Shown here piece by piece: positions 27,426 through 36,592 of a stretch of 64,000 nt of DNA (position 1 is the first letter of the stretch; each line of letters opens with the position of its first letter). The notes beneath the pieces are model-generated. The model searched no databases. It saw nothing but the letters and a program-made list of their open reading frames with translations, and was not told the DNA's origin. This DNA is from Fluviicoccus keumensis (GTDB taxonomy: Bacteria > Pseudomonadota > Gammaproteobacteria > Pseudomonadales > Moraxellaceae), in contig NZ_SHKX01000010.1 in assembly GCF_004217445.1 (NCBI RefSeq), forward strand, positions 620,001 through 684,000. The letters are read 5' to 3'. Both the position numbers and the translations under genes were made by a program.

Positions 27426-28658
27426 TCAGGGGCTAAGGGAAATATCCGTGAACGCGGGTATCCGGTAATCCGGCAGTCCGTCCCTGAACGGCGGGTAATC
27501 CTCGCCGACAATCAGCGGCGCCAGATAGCGGCGACCGGCGGCGCTCAGTTGATAGCCGTCAGCCGTCAGGAAATCCGCCGGAACGCGGCGCTCCGGGGCG
27601 GTCACCACCGCCAGCGGCGCGGCGACAATATCCCAGCGATAGGGATCGTCAGCCAGGCGGCGGATCACCGGGCTGAAATGACGTTCACCCGCCAAGGCGA
27701 TCATCACGGCGGCCTGCCCGGTGGCGCGGGCCTGGGCGACATCGGTCGCGGACACCAGATGCCGGGCGGACCGCTGCAGGTAATCCGCCACCGACCAGTG
27801 ACATTTATAGCCCAGACGCGCCGTCACCCGCGCCGCCAGCCAGGGCGCGACGCCGCCCAGCTGCCGGTCTCCCGCTGCGTCACGCTGCCCCGTGGCATGC
27901 AACAGTTCACCATTCGCCCCGGTCAACCCTTCCGAAGCGGCCACGGCGCAATGACCATAACGATCAACCGTTTCCCGGACCCGCCGCAGGAATCTCTCCT
28001 CATCAAACGGGCGCTCCGGCAGCAACAGGATATGCGGCCCTTCGCCAGGATGCCGCGCCGCCAGACCGCAGGCGGCGGTCAGCCAGCCGCTGTAGCGGCC
28101 CATGGTTTCCAGGATGAACACCTTGCTGGAACTACCCGCCATCGCCGCCAGATCCAGGCTGGCCTCCCGCAGGGACGTGGCCAGGTACTTGGCGGCGGAC
28201 CCGAAGCCGGGACAGGCATCGGTATCGGGAATGTCGTTGTCGATGGTCTTGGGCACATGCACCACGTTGAGCGGATAGCCCGCAGCCTGGGCGATCGCCA
28301 GGATATCGCCGCAGGCGCGGGCCGCGCCGCCGCCGCCGTTATAGAACACCGTGCCGATGCGATGACGCTGCAGCACCGCCACCAGACGGGCATGCTCCTC
28401 CGGCTGCAGCACATGACGGCAGGTGCCCAGCGCCGCCGACGGGCTGTAGCCCAGCATGTCCAGCTCGGGTTCGTGCAGCGCCGACAGATCCACCAGGCGC
28501 TCTTCCAGCAAGCCGACAATTCCGTCGCGAGCGCCAAACAGCCTGGCGCCGGCCGGCGCCTGCTGTCGCCAGGCGGCGATCAGGCCGGCGGCGGTGCTGT
28601 TGATGACGGCGGTAACGCCGCCGGCTTGGGCGTAAAGCGCATTACAATTCTGGGTCAC
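27426..28658 (-). CDS. pfp: 6-phosphofructokinase of the diphosphate-dependent clade with an altered phosphate-donor motif
   Basis: This 410-residue protein belongs to the phosphofructokinase family: NALYAQAGGVTAVIN at the N-terminus, the catalytic loop PKTIDNDIP, and METMGRYSGW. The Lys of PKTIDND is the form seen in diphosphate-dependent enzymes. Where relatives have YNGGNDS or GGDDS, this protein has YNGGGGAAR, so the Asn/Asp and Asp/Gly donor-site residues are both Gly. The DNA there is four GGC codons in a row. The GTG at 28658 is chosen because family homology begins there; an ATG at 28736 would add 26 unconserved residues. Donor specificity and activity are therefore uncertain. Confidence 0.82.
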   Translation of the reverse strand: MTQNCNALYAQAGGVTAVINSTAAGLIAAWRQQAPAGARLFGARDGIVGLLEERLVDLSALHEPELDMLGYSPSAALGTCRHVLQPEEHARLVAVLQRHRIGTVFYNGGGGAARACGDILAIAQAAGYPLNVVHVPKTIDNDIPDTDACPGFGSAAKYLATSLREASLDLAAMAGSSSKVFILETMGRYSGWLTAACGLAARHPGEGPHILLLPERPFDEERFLRRVRETVDRYGHCAVAASEGLTGANGELLHATGQRDAAGDRQLGGVAPWLAARVTARLGYKCHWSVADYLQRSARHLVSATDVAQARATGQAAVMIALAGERHFSPVIRRLADDPYRWDIVAAPLAVVTAPERRVPADFLTADGYQLSAAGRRYLAPLIVGEDYPPFRDGLPDYRIPAFTDISLSP

Positions 28659-28790
28659 GACTGGATTCCGGCTATACCCGACGCCCGGCGGCGGGGACGA
28701 TTGAAAGATGACACTGATAGCATCGTCGCCGCCCATCTGGCAATCATCGCCCGCTTGTCAGACGATACGATACCGACCCGATACAAATAA

Positions 28791-28799
28791 TGTTATAAT
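28791..28799 (+). promoter_or_regulatory. Extended -10 promoter of pgaBCD
   Basis: TGTTATAAT is a perfect extended -10 element in an AT-rich stretch (28780-28805), 74 bases before the pgaB ATG. The -35 is weak, as expected for extended -10 promoters. Confidence 0.6.
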
Positions 28800-28872
28800 A
28801 TTGCATTGGCGTTTACTCGGCGAACGTCAATGATGTTATCCAGCCCCTTTTCATTGGTTGATACGGCTCATC

Positions 28873-30870
28873 ATGAGCAACCCCATGCGCAGATTATTAC
28901 CGGTTATCCTGTTGGGCCTGACCGCCCTGTTCTCCCTGCCTGTCCGGGCGGATGCCCCCACGGCCGAGCTGACCATTCTCAGCTATCACGAAATCGCCGA
29001 ACGCAATGACGCGCTGGTGCCCGAATATACTGTCACGCCCACCAATTTCGTTCGCCAGATGGACTGGTTGAAGAATAACGGCTACCACTTTGTCAGCGTC
29101 AACGATCTGCTGGCGGAGCGCGCCGGCAAGAAACCGCTGCCGGACAAAGCCGTGCTGATCACCTTTGATGACGGCTATCACTCGGTTTATACCCACGCCT
29201 ATCCGATCCTGAAGATGTTCAATGCGCCCGCCGTGGTGGCGCTGGTGGGCGGATGGCTGGAGAAGCCTGATGGCAAGGTCAACTTCGACGGCAAGAGCAT
29301 CCCCCGCTCCGACCTGCTGTCCTGGGATGAAATCCGGGAAATGACCCGCAGCGGCCTGATCGAGGTCGCCAGCCACAGCTACGCCCTGCATGAGGGCATC
29401 CTGTCGAATCCCCAAGGCAACATGCAGCCCGCCGCCACCGCGCGCCGCTGGCTGCCGGACCAGAAACGCTACGAAGATGAAGCCTCGTACCGCCAGCGCG
29501 TGACCGCCGACCTGAAGCGCAACAACGACCTGCTGAAGCAGCAACTGGGCCGCGCGCCCCGCATCATCGTCTGGCCCTATGGCCGTTACAACGTCGAAAC
29601 CACCGCCATCGCCGAGAAACTGGGCATGCCGATCAGCCTCACGCTGGATGATGGCTCCAACACCCTGAACACGCCCTTGCACGCCCTGCGCCGCATCCTC
29701 GTCGAACGCTCGATGGCGCTGTGGGATCTGAACCGCGAGATCGAAAGCCGCAACGCCAACCTGCTCGATGACGGCCGGCCCGGCAAGATCATGCATGTCG
29801 ATCTTGACTACATCTATGACCCCGATCCCGCCCAGCAGGAAAAGAACCTGGGCCGCCTGCTGGACCGCATCGTGGCGATGGGCGTGAACACGGTTTACCT
29901 GCAGGCCTTTGCCGACCCGGACGCCAACGGCGCCGCCGATGCGGTCTATTTCCCCAACCGCCACATGCCGATGCGGGCCGACCTGTTCAACCGCGTGTCC
30001 TGGCAGATTTCCACCCGAACCCAGGTCAAGCGCGTCTATGCCTGGATGCCCATGCTGGCCTGGGAACTGCCGGCGGATAATCCCGCCGCCGCCGACAAGG
30101 TCGTCACGCTGCCCAGCGACGGCAATCCCGATCACGTCAGCATGGGTTACCCGCGCCTGTCGCTGTTTTCACCGCGCGTCCGTCAGGTGATCCGTGACCT
30201 GTATCAGGACCTGGCCCGCTCCACGCCGCTGGACGGCATCCTGTTCCACGACGACGTCACCCTGTCCGACTACGAAGACGCCAGCCCGATGGCGCTGCGC
30301 ACCTACAAGGAATGGGGCCTGCCGCCGTCAGTGAAGACCATCCACGACAGCGACGATCTGCTGGGCCGCTGGACCATCCTCAAGATCAACGCCCTCGACA
30401 ACTTCGCCGCCGACCTGATCAAGGTGGTGCGCGAAGAACAGCCGGATGTGCGCACCGCCCGCAACCTGTATGCGCAGGTGGCGCTGAATCCGCGCTCGGA
30501 AGTGTGGTACTCGCAGTCGCTGGAAAATTCGCTGAACAACTACGACTACACCGCCATCATGGCCATGCCTTACATGGAACAGGCCGCCGACCCGGTCGCC
30601 TTCCTGCATGAACTGGTGGACAGGGTCAGCCAGTATCCGAACGGCCTGAGCAAGACCGTCTTCGAATTGCAGTCGGTGAACTGGCGCAAGGATGACGAAC
30701 CGATTCCGACCAAGGAGCTGGCGGACGCCGTGCGCGCGCTCTACGGCTGGGGCGCCCAGAATGTGGCTTACTATCCGGACAACCTGTTCGTGAACAATCC
30801 GGACCCGAGCGTGCTGCGCCCGGTGCTGGACAGCAAGCCCAACCTTCCGCCCGTCAGTCCGCAGCCCTGA
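28873..30870 (+). CDS. pgaB: Poly-N-acetylglucosamine deacetylase/hydrolase PgaB
   Basis: This 665-residue protein deacetylates the biofilm polysaccharide PNAG in the periplasm. The N-terminal NodB-type domain has LITFDDGYHS (metal-binding Asp pair, near residue 95) and ASHSYALHEG (metal His, near 173); the C-terminal half (from about 305, HVDLDYIYDPDPAQQEKNLGRLLDR) is the PgaB-specific glycoside-hydrolase-like domain. The signal peptide ends SLPVRADA with no lipobox Cys, unlike lipoprotein PgaB of E. coli. The ATG at 28873 is preferred over an upstream TTG; 28885 is also possible. First gene of pgaBCD; no pgaA is adjacent. Confidence 0.92.
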   Translation: MSNPMRRLLPVILLGLTALFSLPVRADAPTAELTILSYHEIAERNDALVPEYTVTPTNFVRQMDWLKNNGYHFVSVNDLLAERAGKKPLPDKAVLITFDDGYHSVYTHAYPILKMFNAPAVVALVGGWLEKPDGKVNFDGKSIPRSDLLSWDEIREMTRSGLIEVASHSYALHEGILSNPQGNMQPAATARRWLPDQKRYEDEASYRQRVTADLKRNNDLLKQQLGRAPRIIVWPYGRYNVETTAIAEKLGMPISLTLDDGSNTLNTPLHALRRILVERSMALWDLNREIESRNANLLDDGRPGKIMHVDLDYIYDPDPAQQEKNLGRLLDRIVAMGVNTVYLQAFADPDANGAADAVYFPNRHMPMRADLFNRVSWQISTRTQVKRVYAWMPMLAWELPADNPAAADKVVTLPSDGNPDHVSMGYPRLSLFSPRVRQVIRDLYQDLARSTPLDGILFHDDVTLSDYEDASPMALRTYKEWGLPPSVKTIHDSDDLLGRWTILKINALDNFAADLIKVVREEQPDVRTARNLYAQVALNPRSEVWYSQSLENSLNNYDYTAIMAMPYMEQAADPVAFLHELVDRVSQYPNGLSKTVFELQSVNWRKDDEPIPTKELADAVRALYGWGAQNVAYYPDNLFVNNPDPSVLRPVLDSKPNLPPVSPQP

Positions 30871-30885
30871 GCCGGAGACCTGTCC

Positions 30886-32160
30886 ATGTCTTTCCATGCG
30901 TTCTGGCAGATGATCCTCGGGTTTGCATTCTACTACCCGCTGTTCATGTCCTATCTGTGGATGACCGGGGCCATCCTGTTCTTCGCGCGACATGAACGGC
31001 AATTCAAGGATTTCCGCCGCCCGCCGAAACTGTCGCCCACACCGCCGGTCAGCGTGCTGATCCCCTGCTTCAACGAGGGCGACAACGCCGAGGAAACCCT
31101 GGGCCACGCACTGGGCCTGGATTATCCGGATTTCGAAGTGATCGCCATCAACGACGGCAGCCGCGACAACACGGCGGAAGTGCTGGACCGCCTGGCGGCG
31201 AAGCACCCCCGGCTGCGCGTGGTGCACCTGGCGCAGAATCAGGGCAAGGCGATGGCGCTGCAGGCGGGCAGCCTGCTGGCCAAGCATGAAATCCTGCTGT
31301 GCATTGACGGCGACGCGCTGCTGGATCCGAACGCCGCGCACTGGATGGTGCGCCATTTCGTGGAAGACGCCGAAGTGGCGGCGGTGACCGGTAATCCGCG
31401 CATCCGTAACCGCTCCACCCTGCTCGGCCGCATCCAGGTCGGCGAGTTTTCATCGATTGTCGGCATGATCAAGCGCGCGCAGCGCAGCTTCGGCCGCCTG
31501 TTCACGGTGTCGGGCGTCATTACCGCCTTCCGCAAGTCGGCGGTGCATGAAGTGGGCTACTGGAGTCCGGACATGCTGACCGAGGACATCGACATTACCT
31601 GGAAGCTGCAGCGCCACGGCTGGGATGTCCGTTTCGAGCCGAACGCGTTGGTGTGGATCCTGATGCCGGAAACCCTGCGCGGCCTGTGGAAGCAGCGGTT
31701 GCGCTGGGCCATGGGCGGCGCGCAGGTGCTGCTCAAGAATATCGATATCGTCATCAAGCCCGGCCAGAACCACCTGTGGCCGCTGCTGCTGGAACTGTGC
31801 CTCAGCCTGCTGTGGTCCTATGCCATGCTGATCCTGGTGCTGGTCTGGCTGGCGGGATACGTTACCCCGGCCGGATGGCTGCCGGTGGTGAGTTCGCCGC
31901 TGATCCCGCAATGGAGCGGCGTGGTGATCGGCGCCACCTGCCTGCTGCAGTTCGGCGTCAGCAAATGGCTGGACAGCCGCTATGACCAGGGCCTGGGCCG
32001 TAATTATTACTGGATGATCTGGTACCCATTGATCTTCTGGGTAATCAATATCGGGTGTACTATAGCCGCCTTTCCGCGGGTGCTTCGGCGCGACGAGGGA
32101 AAAAGGGCGCGTTGGGTCAGTCCGGATCGCGGAATTCGCCCGCCGGATGCTAAAATATGA
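30886..32160 (+). CDS. pgaC: Poly-N-acetylglucosamine synthase PgaC (family 2 glycosyltransferase)
   Basis: This 424-residue inner-membrane GT2 enzyme polymerises UDP-GlcNAc. Motifs in order: VSVLIPCFNEGDN, the nucleotide-binding Asp in AINDGSRDN, the DxD-type IDGDALLD, the catalytic TEDIDITWK and the processivity QRLRW. Membrane helices precede and follow the catalytic domain (YYPLFMSYLWMTGAILFF; LLLELCLSLLWSYAMLILVLVWLAG). It starts 15 bases after pgaB. With PgaD it forms the cyclic-di-GMP-activated synthase in E. coli; the window also encodes cyclic-di-GMP enzymes. Confidence 0.95.
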   Translation: MSFHAFWQMILGFAFYYPLFMSYLWMTGAILFFARHERQFKDFRRPPKLSPTPPVSVLIPCFNEGDNAEETLGHALGLDYPDFEVIAINDGSRDNTAEVLDRLAAKHPRLRVVHLAQNQGKAMALQAGSLLAKHEILLCIDGDALLDPNAAHWMVRHFVEDAEVAAVTGNPRIRNRSTLLGRIQVGEFSSIVGMIKRAQRSFGRLFTVSGVITAFRKSAVHEVGYWSPDMLTEDIDITWKLQRHGWDVRFEPNALVWILMPETLRGLWKQRLRWAMGGAQVLLKNIDIVIKPGQNHLWPLLLELCLSLLWSYAMLILVLVWLAGYVTPAGWLPVVSSPLIPQWSGVVIGATCLLQFGVSKWLDSRYDQGLGRNYYWMIWYPLIFWVINIGCTIAAFPRVLRRDEGKRARWVSPDRGIRPPDAKI

Positions 32161-32228
32161 TCAATTTGGAAACACTGACTTCGCAGGATGCCTGTAACAA
32201 TCCAGAAGCGAGAGTGATGCAACCATGA
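32157..32228 (+). CDS. Possible 23-residue ORF bridging pgaC and pgaD
   Basis: Its ATG overlaps the pgaC stop (ATGA at 32157-32160) and its TGA overlaps the pgaD start (ATGA at 32225-32228). It fills the whole pgaC-pgaD gap with no stop. It may be translated only to pass ribosomes from pgaC to pgaD, or be a chance ORF. No homologue is recognised. Confidence 0.35.
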   Translation: MINLETLTSQDACNNPEARVMQP

Positions 32229-32662
32229 CCAGCAGTCTGATTATCAATGTGCCGCAGCATCTGGGCATGCCGCGGCGAATCCTTTCCGGGATGGTGACCT
32301 TCGGCTTGTGGTGCCTGTGGTGCGCCCTATGGCTGCCCATCATCCACAACTACCATTATCTGGTGCAGTGCTGCGGCAGCTACAGCCTGGCCGCCGTGCG
32401 CCTGGTCGACGGCGCCACCGCCATTTCCGCCGAGCACGTGGCGACCGTGCTGTTGGGCACCGCGACCACGCTGCTGCTGTGGTCGCTGCTGCCCAGCCAC
32501 CGCCAGGCCCGCCCGCATCGCCGGAACAGCTTGTCGGATTACGCCCGCCACTTCGGACTGGATGTCGCCGACGTCTTGCGCGGCCACGATGCATCCGTCT
32601 GCACCGTGCACCATGACGAGCAGGGCCGGATCACCGCCATCGTCCGCCACCCCGCCCCGTAA
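32225..32662 (+). CDS. pgaD: PNAG synthase accessory subunit PgaD
   Basis: This 145-residue protein begins SSLIINVPQHLGMPRRILSG and has two membrane helices (FGLWCLWCALWLPII; VATVLLGTATTLLLWSLL), then a cytoplasmic tail with DYARHFGLDVADVLRG, matching the PgaD layout. PgaD stabilises PgaC and helps bind cyclic di-GMP. GAGAG lies about 10 bases upstream of the ATG. A strong terminator follows, closing the operon. Confidence 0.88.
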   Translation: MTSSLIINVPQHLGMPRRILSGMVTFGLWCLWCALWLPIIHNYHYLVQCCGSYSLAAVRLVDGATAISAEHVATVLLGTATTLLLWSLLPSHRQARPHRRNSLSDYARHFGLDVADVLRGHDASVCTVHHDEQGRITAIVRHPAP

Positions 32663-32678
32663 TCACGCTGGAACTCGG

Positions 32679-32703
32679 CCGCCCCGTTTCCGGGGCGGTT
32701 TTT
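32679..32703 (+). terminator. Rho-independent terminator of pgaBCD
   Basis: CCGCCCCG pairs with CGGGGCGG over TTTC and is followed by five Ts. It lies 16 bases after the pgaD stop. Confidence 0.9.
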
Positions 32704-32928
32704 CCGACCAACGGCTACAGCCGGCCGACTGATGCCAGGCATCACCTCTTCCCTTTCCGCGAAAACCGCAAACGGTCATTTCTTTTGCAATTCCAGCCAA
32801 ACAGGCCGGATTCTTATTCTGCTTCTTTTTTGAACACTCCGCATTTGCTATAACAGCCGCCACCGGCTTGACCGGCACAGAATTCCAAAAACAGCCTTGT
32901 GGCCTCCTCCGGATGCCGGGAGTACCTC

Positions 32929-33660
32929 ATGCGATTCTTGCAACGACTGCTGGGCGTTTGCCTGACACTCTGCTTTTCCCTCGGCCTGGCCCATGCGGCC
33001 GCCACCGGCGACGATGATCTGGACGAATTGCGCGACAAACTGGGCAACCAGTGGGTGCTGCTGAAGAATGACCGCTTGCGCAGCATCAAGACCTGGATCA
33101 AACAGGAAGATGACAAGCAGTATCGCTCATTCCGGGTAGAGGCCACGCTGAATGGCGATGTGGAAACCTACACCCGGGTCATGCTGGACGCTGATAACTT
33201 TTCGAAATGGTACTGGGAAGTGCTGGAATCGAAGATGCTGAAACGGGTGTCGGCCACCGAATACTACATCTACCTGAAACACCGCGCGCCCATTGGCCAG
33301 CCTAACCGCGATGTCATCCTGCATGCGGTCTTCGAACCGCAATCGGGCCAGAACAAAACTTTGGTGATGCGCGTCAATGCCGCACCCGGCTATCTGCCGG
33401 AAAAACCGAAGCTGGTGCGCATGCCCGCCGAGGACATGACGGTGAAGGTGACGCCGCTGCCCGGCAACAAGGTGCAGCTGGAAGCGGAAGGCTATGTCGA
33501 TCCGGGCGGCAATGTGCCGAACTGGGCGATCAACTACATCCAGCGTTCCGCGCCGTACAGCATCATGCTGGGCCTGCAGCGGATGATGCTGAATCCGGAG
33601 TATGCCCGCGACAACAGCCCGCGCGGCAACCTGCCTTTCCAGGTGCTGAGCGCCCGTTGA
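32929..33660 (+). CDS. Exported START/SRPBCC-domain lipid-binding-like protein
   Basis: This 243-residue protein has a signal peptide (MRFLQRLLGVCLTLCFSLGLAHA) and a START-like fold: YRSFRVEATLNGDVETYTRVMLDADNFSKWYWEVLESKMLKRVSATEYYIYLKH, then the NRDVILHAVFEP strand. START domains hold lipids or other hydrophobic ligands; a periplasmic one may move lipid or siderophore-like ligands. GGGAG precedes the ATG by 6 bases. The 266 bases upstream hold the pga terminator and an AT-rich stretch, probably the promoter, with no other gene seen. It is convergent with the YchJ-like gene. Confidence 0.78.
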   Translation: MRFLQRLLGVCLTLCFSLGLAHAAATGDDDLDELRDKLGNQWVLLKNDRLRSIKTWIKQEDDKQYRSFRVEATLNGDVETYTRVMLDADNFSKWYWEVLESKMLKRVSATEYYIYLKHRAPIGQPNRDVILHAVFEPQSGQNKTLVMRVNAAPGYLPEKPKLVRMPAEDMTVKVTPLPGNKVQLEAEGYVDPGGNVPNWAINYIQRSAPYSIMLGLQRMMLNPEYARDNSPRGNLPFQVLSAR

Positions 33661-33674
33661 CGACGGGCGGGGTG

Positions 33675-34085
33675 TCAGGCGGCGGGCAGTATCTGCCCGT
33701 CGCAGTAATACCAGCGGCCGTTTTCGCGGCGGAACGTTGAACGCTCGTGCAGCACATGCAGGACCAGGTTGGCGGTATAGCGGGCGCGGAACTCGACCAC
33801 GCCTTCGCTGTCTTCAGCACCGCCCTGCTCGGTGGCGACAATCTCGAGCTGCTTCCAGCGCAGGCCGCGCAAGGACATCTTGATGCCGTTCAGCTCATTG
33901 GCCTCGCGGCATTCGGGATGGCGGGTGGCGACCAGATAGTTGGCGTTCCCCAACGCATAGGCGCAATAGCGGGAACGCATCAGTTGCTCGGCCGTTTCAG
34001 CGGGTTTCAGACCGGAGTGGCGCGGGCCGCAGCAGTCGCGATAGCCCAAACCGGAGCCGCAGGCGCAAGGAGCGTCTTTTTTCAT
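33675..34085 (-). CDS. YchJ-like SEC-C motif protein
   Basis: This 136-residue protein has the N-terminal zinc-binding SEC-C pattern PCACGSGLGYRDCCGP and the YchJ central block AEQLMRSRYCAYALGNANYLVATRHPE, with a C-terminal RENGRWYYCDGQI. YchJ-type proteins carry a SEC-C motif at one or both ends; only the N-terminal one is present here. Function is not established. The start is set at the ATG before KKDAPCACG; the upstream in-frame ATG at 34160 adds unconserved residues. Confidence 0.85.
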   Translation of the reverse strand: MKKDAPCACGSGLGYRDCCGPRHSGLKPAETAEQLMRSRYCAYALGNANYLVATRHPECREANELNGIKMSLRGLRWKQLEIVATEQGGAEDSEGVVEFRARYTANLVLHVLHERSTFRRENGRWYYCDGQILPAA

Positions 34086-34242
34086 GGAGGAACATTCCTG
34101 AATCTCGGGGTGAGCGCATTCTACCCGGCCACGGCCACGCCGGCATCCTGTATTACACACCCCGGAACGTCGTGCTATGATGAGTACGGTTGTCTACAAA
34201 AACATCAAAGTGACTGCCCCGCAGCCACAAGGACCGGCGCCC

Positions 34243-36090
34243 ATGCACAACGTCGTCATCAGGCCTGCTCTGGTTTTCCTGCGTTTCCTGCTGTGTCTGG
34301 CCGGGCTGCTGTCGCCACTGCCGCTGTATGCCTCCTCTCCTCCCGTCAGCATCACCGCCGATACCGCCGCCGTGCCGTTGGCCGCCAGCCTGGATACGCG
34401 GCTGACGCCGCTGGACACCGGTTTGCCTGTGATCATTGGCGACAACGTCGGTGCCTGGCAAGCCAACAGCCGTCGCCTGAACAGTTTCGGCTACGCAGCC
34501 GACCACGCGCTGTGGCTGCGTTTCCGGCTGGATCGCCAGGACACGTCGCAACCACTGTTCGTGCGCTACGACTACCCCAATACCGATTACCTAGACCTCT
34601 GGTACGTGCGTGACGGCCGGGTGCTGGCCCACTATCAGGGCGGCGACCGGCGGCCGTTCCGGACCCGGCCGGTGGACCAGCGCAATTACCTGTTCCCGGT
34701 GCCCGCCGTGGCCGGGCCGGTGGAAGCCTACCTGCGCGTTGAATCACAGGGACCGCTGGAAGCACCGCTGGCGCTGGTCAACGCCCATCAGGCCGACCGC
34801 GACGAACAGGAAATGATGCTGTGGATCGGCCTCTATTTCGGCATCATCGCCATCATGGTGCTGTACAACGCCTTCATCCTGCTGATCGTGCGCCAGACCG
34901 CCTATCTCTACTACGTGCTGTACGTACTGAGCTGCGCGGCCTTGCAGTTCGTACTGTTCGGGCTGGGCTTCCGTTACCTGTGGCCGACGTCGGTGACGCT
35001 CAACAACACCCTGACCATGACGCTGCCCGCGCTGACGCTGGCCACCGCCATCGCCTTCGTCTTCAGCTTCATCGACCTGAAGCGCCACGGCGCGCGCTGG
35101 GAACAATGGATCGCCAAGGGCATCTTCGCCGCCTGCGCCGCGCTGCTGGCCGCCGGGCTGACCCTGCCCTATCACGTCGCCTTCACCGGCACCAAGGTGC
35201 TGACCTTCGCCTGCGTGCTGACCGGCTTCTACATCGGCGTGAAATACTGGCTGAAGGGCGTGAAGTCGGCGCGGATCTTCGCACTGGCCTGGTTCAGCTA
35301 CCTGGTGTTCATCCTGGTCTACCTGCTGGAACTGTCCGGTCGCCTGCCCTCGAACCTGTTCACCCGCAACGCACTGGCGATAGGCGCGACGCTGGAGCTG
35401 GCGCTGCTCTCGATCGCCTTTGCCGACAAGATGAACGAGGAAAAGGACAAGCGCCTGACCGCGCAGAACGAGTTGTTGCAGATCCAGATGCAAACCAACG
35501 CCGACCTCGACCGCAAGGTGCGCGAACGCACCGAGGCGCTGGAAGAGGCCAACCGCCGCCTGCAGATGGTCAGCATTACCGACGGCCTGACCGGCTTGAA
35601 GAACCGCCGCTTCTTTGATGAAAGCAGCCACGCCGAATACCAGCGCGCCTACCGCGAGAAAACCTGCCTGTCGTTCCTGATGATCGACATCGACTTCTTC
35701 AAGCGTATCAACGACACCTACGGCCACCCCTTCGGCGACCTCTGCCTGCAAAAGGCGGCGGGCATCATCATGTCGGCGATCAAACGCCCGCCCGACCTGG
35801 CGGCACGTTACGGCGGCGAGGAATTCATCGTCATGCTGCCCAATACCGACACTGAAGGGGCGATGACCGTCGCACGGCTGATCCACCGCACCTTTGCCGA
35901 GACGGTGGTCAGCGACGGCCAGCGCGAAGTGACACTGACGGTGAGCATCGGCGTGGCCGGGGAAATTCCGCATGAACGCGAGGGCCGCGAAGCCCTGCTG
36001 AAACTGGCGGACGAGCGGCTCTACCGCGCCAAGGAAAGCGGCCGCAACCGGGTGGAATGGCTGGACGGGGGATCGGCGGCCACCGCCTGA
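34243..36090 (+). CDS. Diguanylate cyclase with 7TMR-DISM sensor
   Basis: This 615-residue membrane protein has a signal-anchor, a periplasmic 7TMR-DISM extracellular domain (DHALWLRFRLDRQD), about seven transmembrane helices (residues 190-400), a short coiled coil (RKVRERTEALEEANRRLQM) and a GGDEF-domain with ARYGGEEF near residue 523. The autoinhibitory I-site RxxD is present as RPPD five residues before GGEEF, so product inhibition is expected. It should make cyclic di-GMP, which could act on PgaC/PgaD. I chose the ATG at 34243 because AGGA lies 9 bases upstream; the in-frame ATG at 34177 lacks a ribosome site. Confidence 0.92.
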   Translation: MHNVVIRPALVFLRFLLCLAGLLSPLPLYASSPPVSITADTAAVPLAASLDTRLTPLDTGLPVIIGDNVGAWQANSRRLNSFGYAADHALWLRFRLDRQDTSQPLFVRYDYPNTDYLDLWYVRDGRVLAHYQGGDRRPFRTRPVDQRNYLFPVPAVAGPVEAYLRVESQGPLEAPLALVNAHQADRDEQEMMLWIGLYFGIIAIMVLYNAFILLIVRQTAYLYYVLYVLSCAALQFVLFGLGFRYLWPTSVTLNNTLTMTLPALTLATAIAFVFSFIDLKRHGARWEQWIAKGIFAACAALLAAGLTLPYHVAFTGTKVLTFACVLTGFYIGVKYWLKGVKSARIFALAWFSYLVFILVYLLELSGRLPSNLFTRNALAIGATLELALLSIAFADKMNEEKDKRLTAQNELLQIQMQTNADLDRKVRERTEALEEANRRLQMVSITDGLTGLKNRRFFDESSHAEYQRAYREKTCLSFLMIDIDFFKRINDTYGHPFGDLCLQKAAGIIMSAIKRPPDLAARYGGEEFIVMLPNTDTEGAMTVARLIHRTFAETVVSDGQREVTLTVSIGVAGEIPHEREGREALLKLADERLYRAKESGRNRVEWLDGGSAATA

Positions 36091-36155
36091 CACCTTGGCG
36101 GCCGCAACTGCCAGGCGTATGCTGGAGACAATCCCTTTTGACCCGGAGGTTGTCC

Positions 36156-36587
36156 ATGTCCCTCCCGCCCCATGTTGACGCCCGACACCGCATCGTCATG
36201 TTCGACGGCGTCTGCAAGCTTTGCCACGGCTGGTCGCGCTTCCTGATCCGCTTCGACCGCCAGCGCCAGTTCCGCCTGTGCACGGTGCAGTCCCCGGCCG
36301 GACAGGACCTGCTGCGCTGGGCCGCTTTGCCCACCGATCAGTTCGACACCATGGTTTACATCGAGGATGGCCGCATCTACACCAAGTCGGATGCGTTCCT
36401 GAAGGTGATCGGCCACATGAATTACCCGTTCCGTCTCGCGGCGCTGGGTTGGCTGCTGCCGCGCGCGCTGCGCGACTGGCTGTATGACCGGGTGGCGCAA
36501 AACCGCTACCGGATCTTCGGGCGCTTTGACGTCTGTCTGCTGCCGACACCGGACCACGAGGCCCGGTTCGTGCAGCCCTCGCACTGA
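36156..36587 (+). CDS. DCC-family thiol-disulphide oxidoreductase-like protein
   Basis: This 143-residue protein has the DCC motif DGVCKLCHGW near the N-terminus (DxxCxxC, predicted thioredoxin-like redox site), with a typical follow-on FDRQRQFRLCTVQS and a conserved tail RVAQNRYRIFGR. The family is described as thioredoxin-like but its partner is unknown. CGGAGG lies upstream of the ATG. An earlier in-frame start at 36057 lies within the cyclase gene and is rejected. Confidence 0.85.
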   Translation: MSLPPHVDARHRIVMFDGVCKLCHGWSRFLIRFDRQRQFRLCTVQSPAGQDLLRWAALPTDQFDTMVYIEDGRIYTKSDAFLKVIGHMNYPFRLAALGWLLPRALRDWLYDRVAQNRYRIFGRFDVCLLPTPDHEARFVQPSH

Positions 36588-36592
36588 CCGGC

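Noticed and set aside
34744..36093. Minus-strand 449-codon ORF
   Set aside because: It is antisense to the diguanylate cyclase gene and shows only compositional bias.
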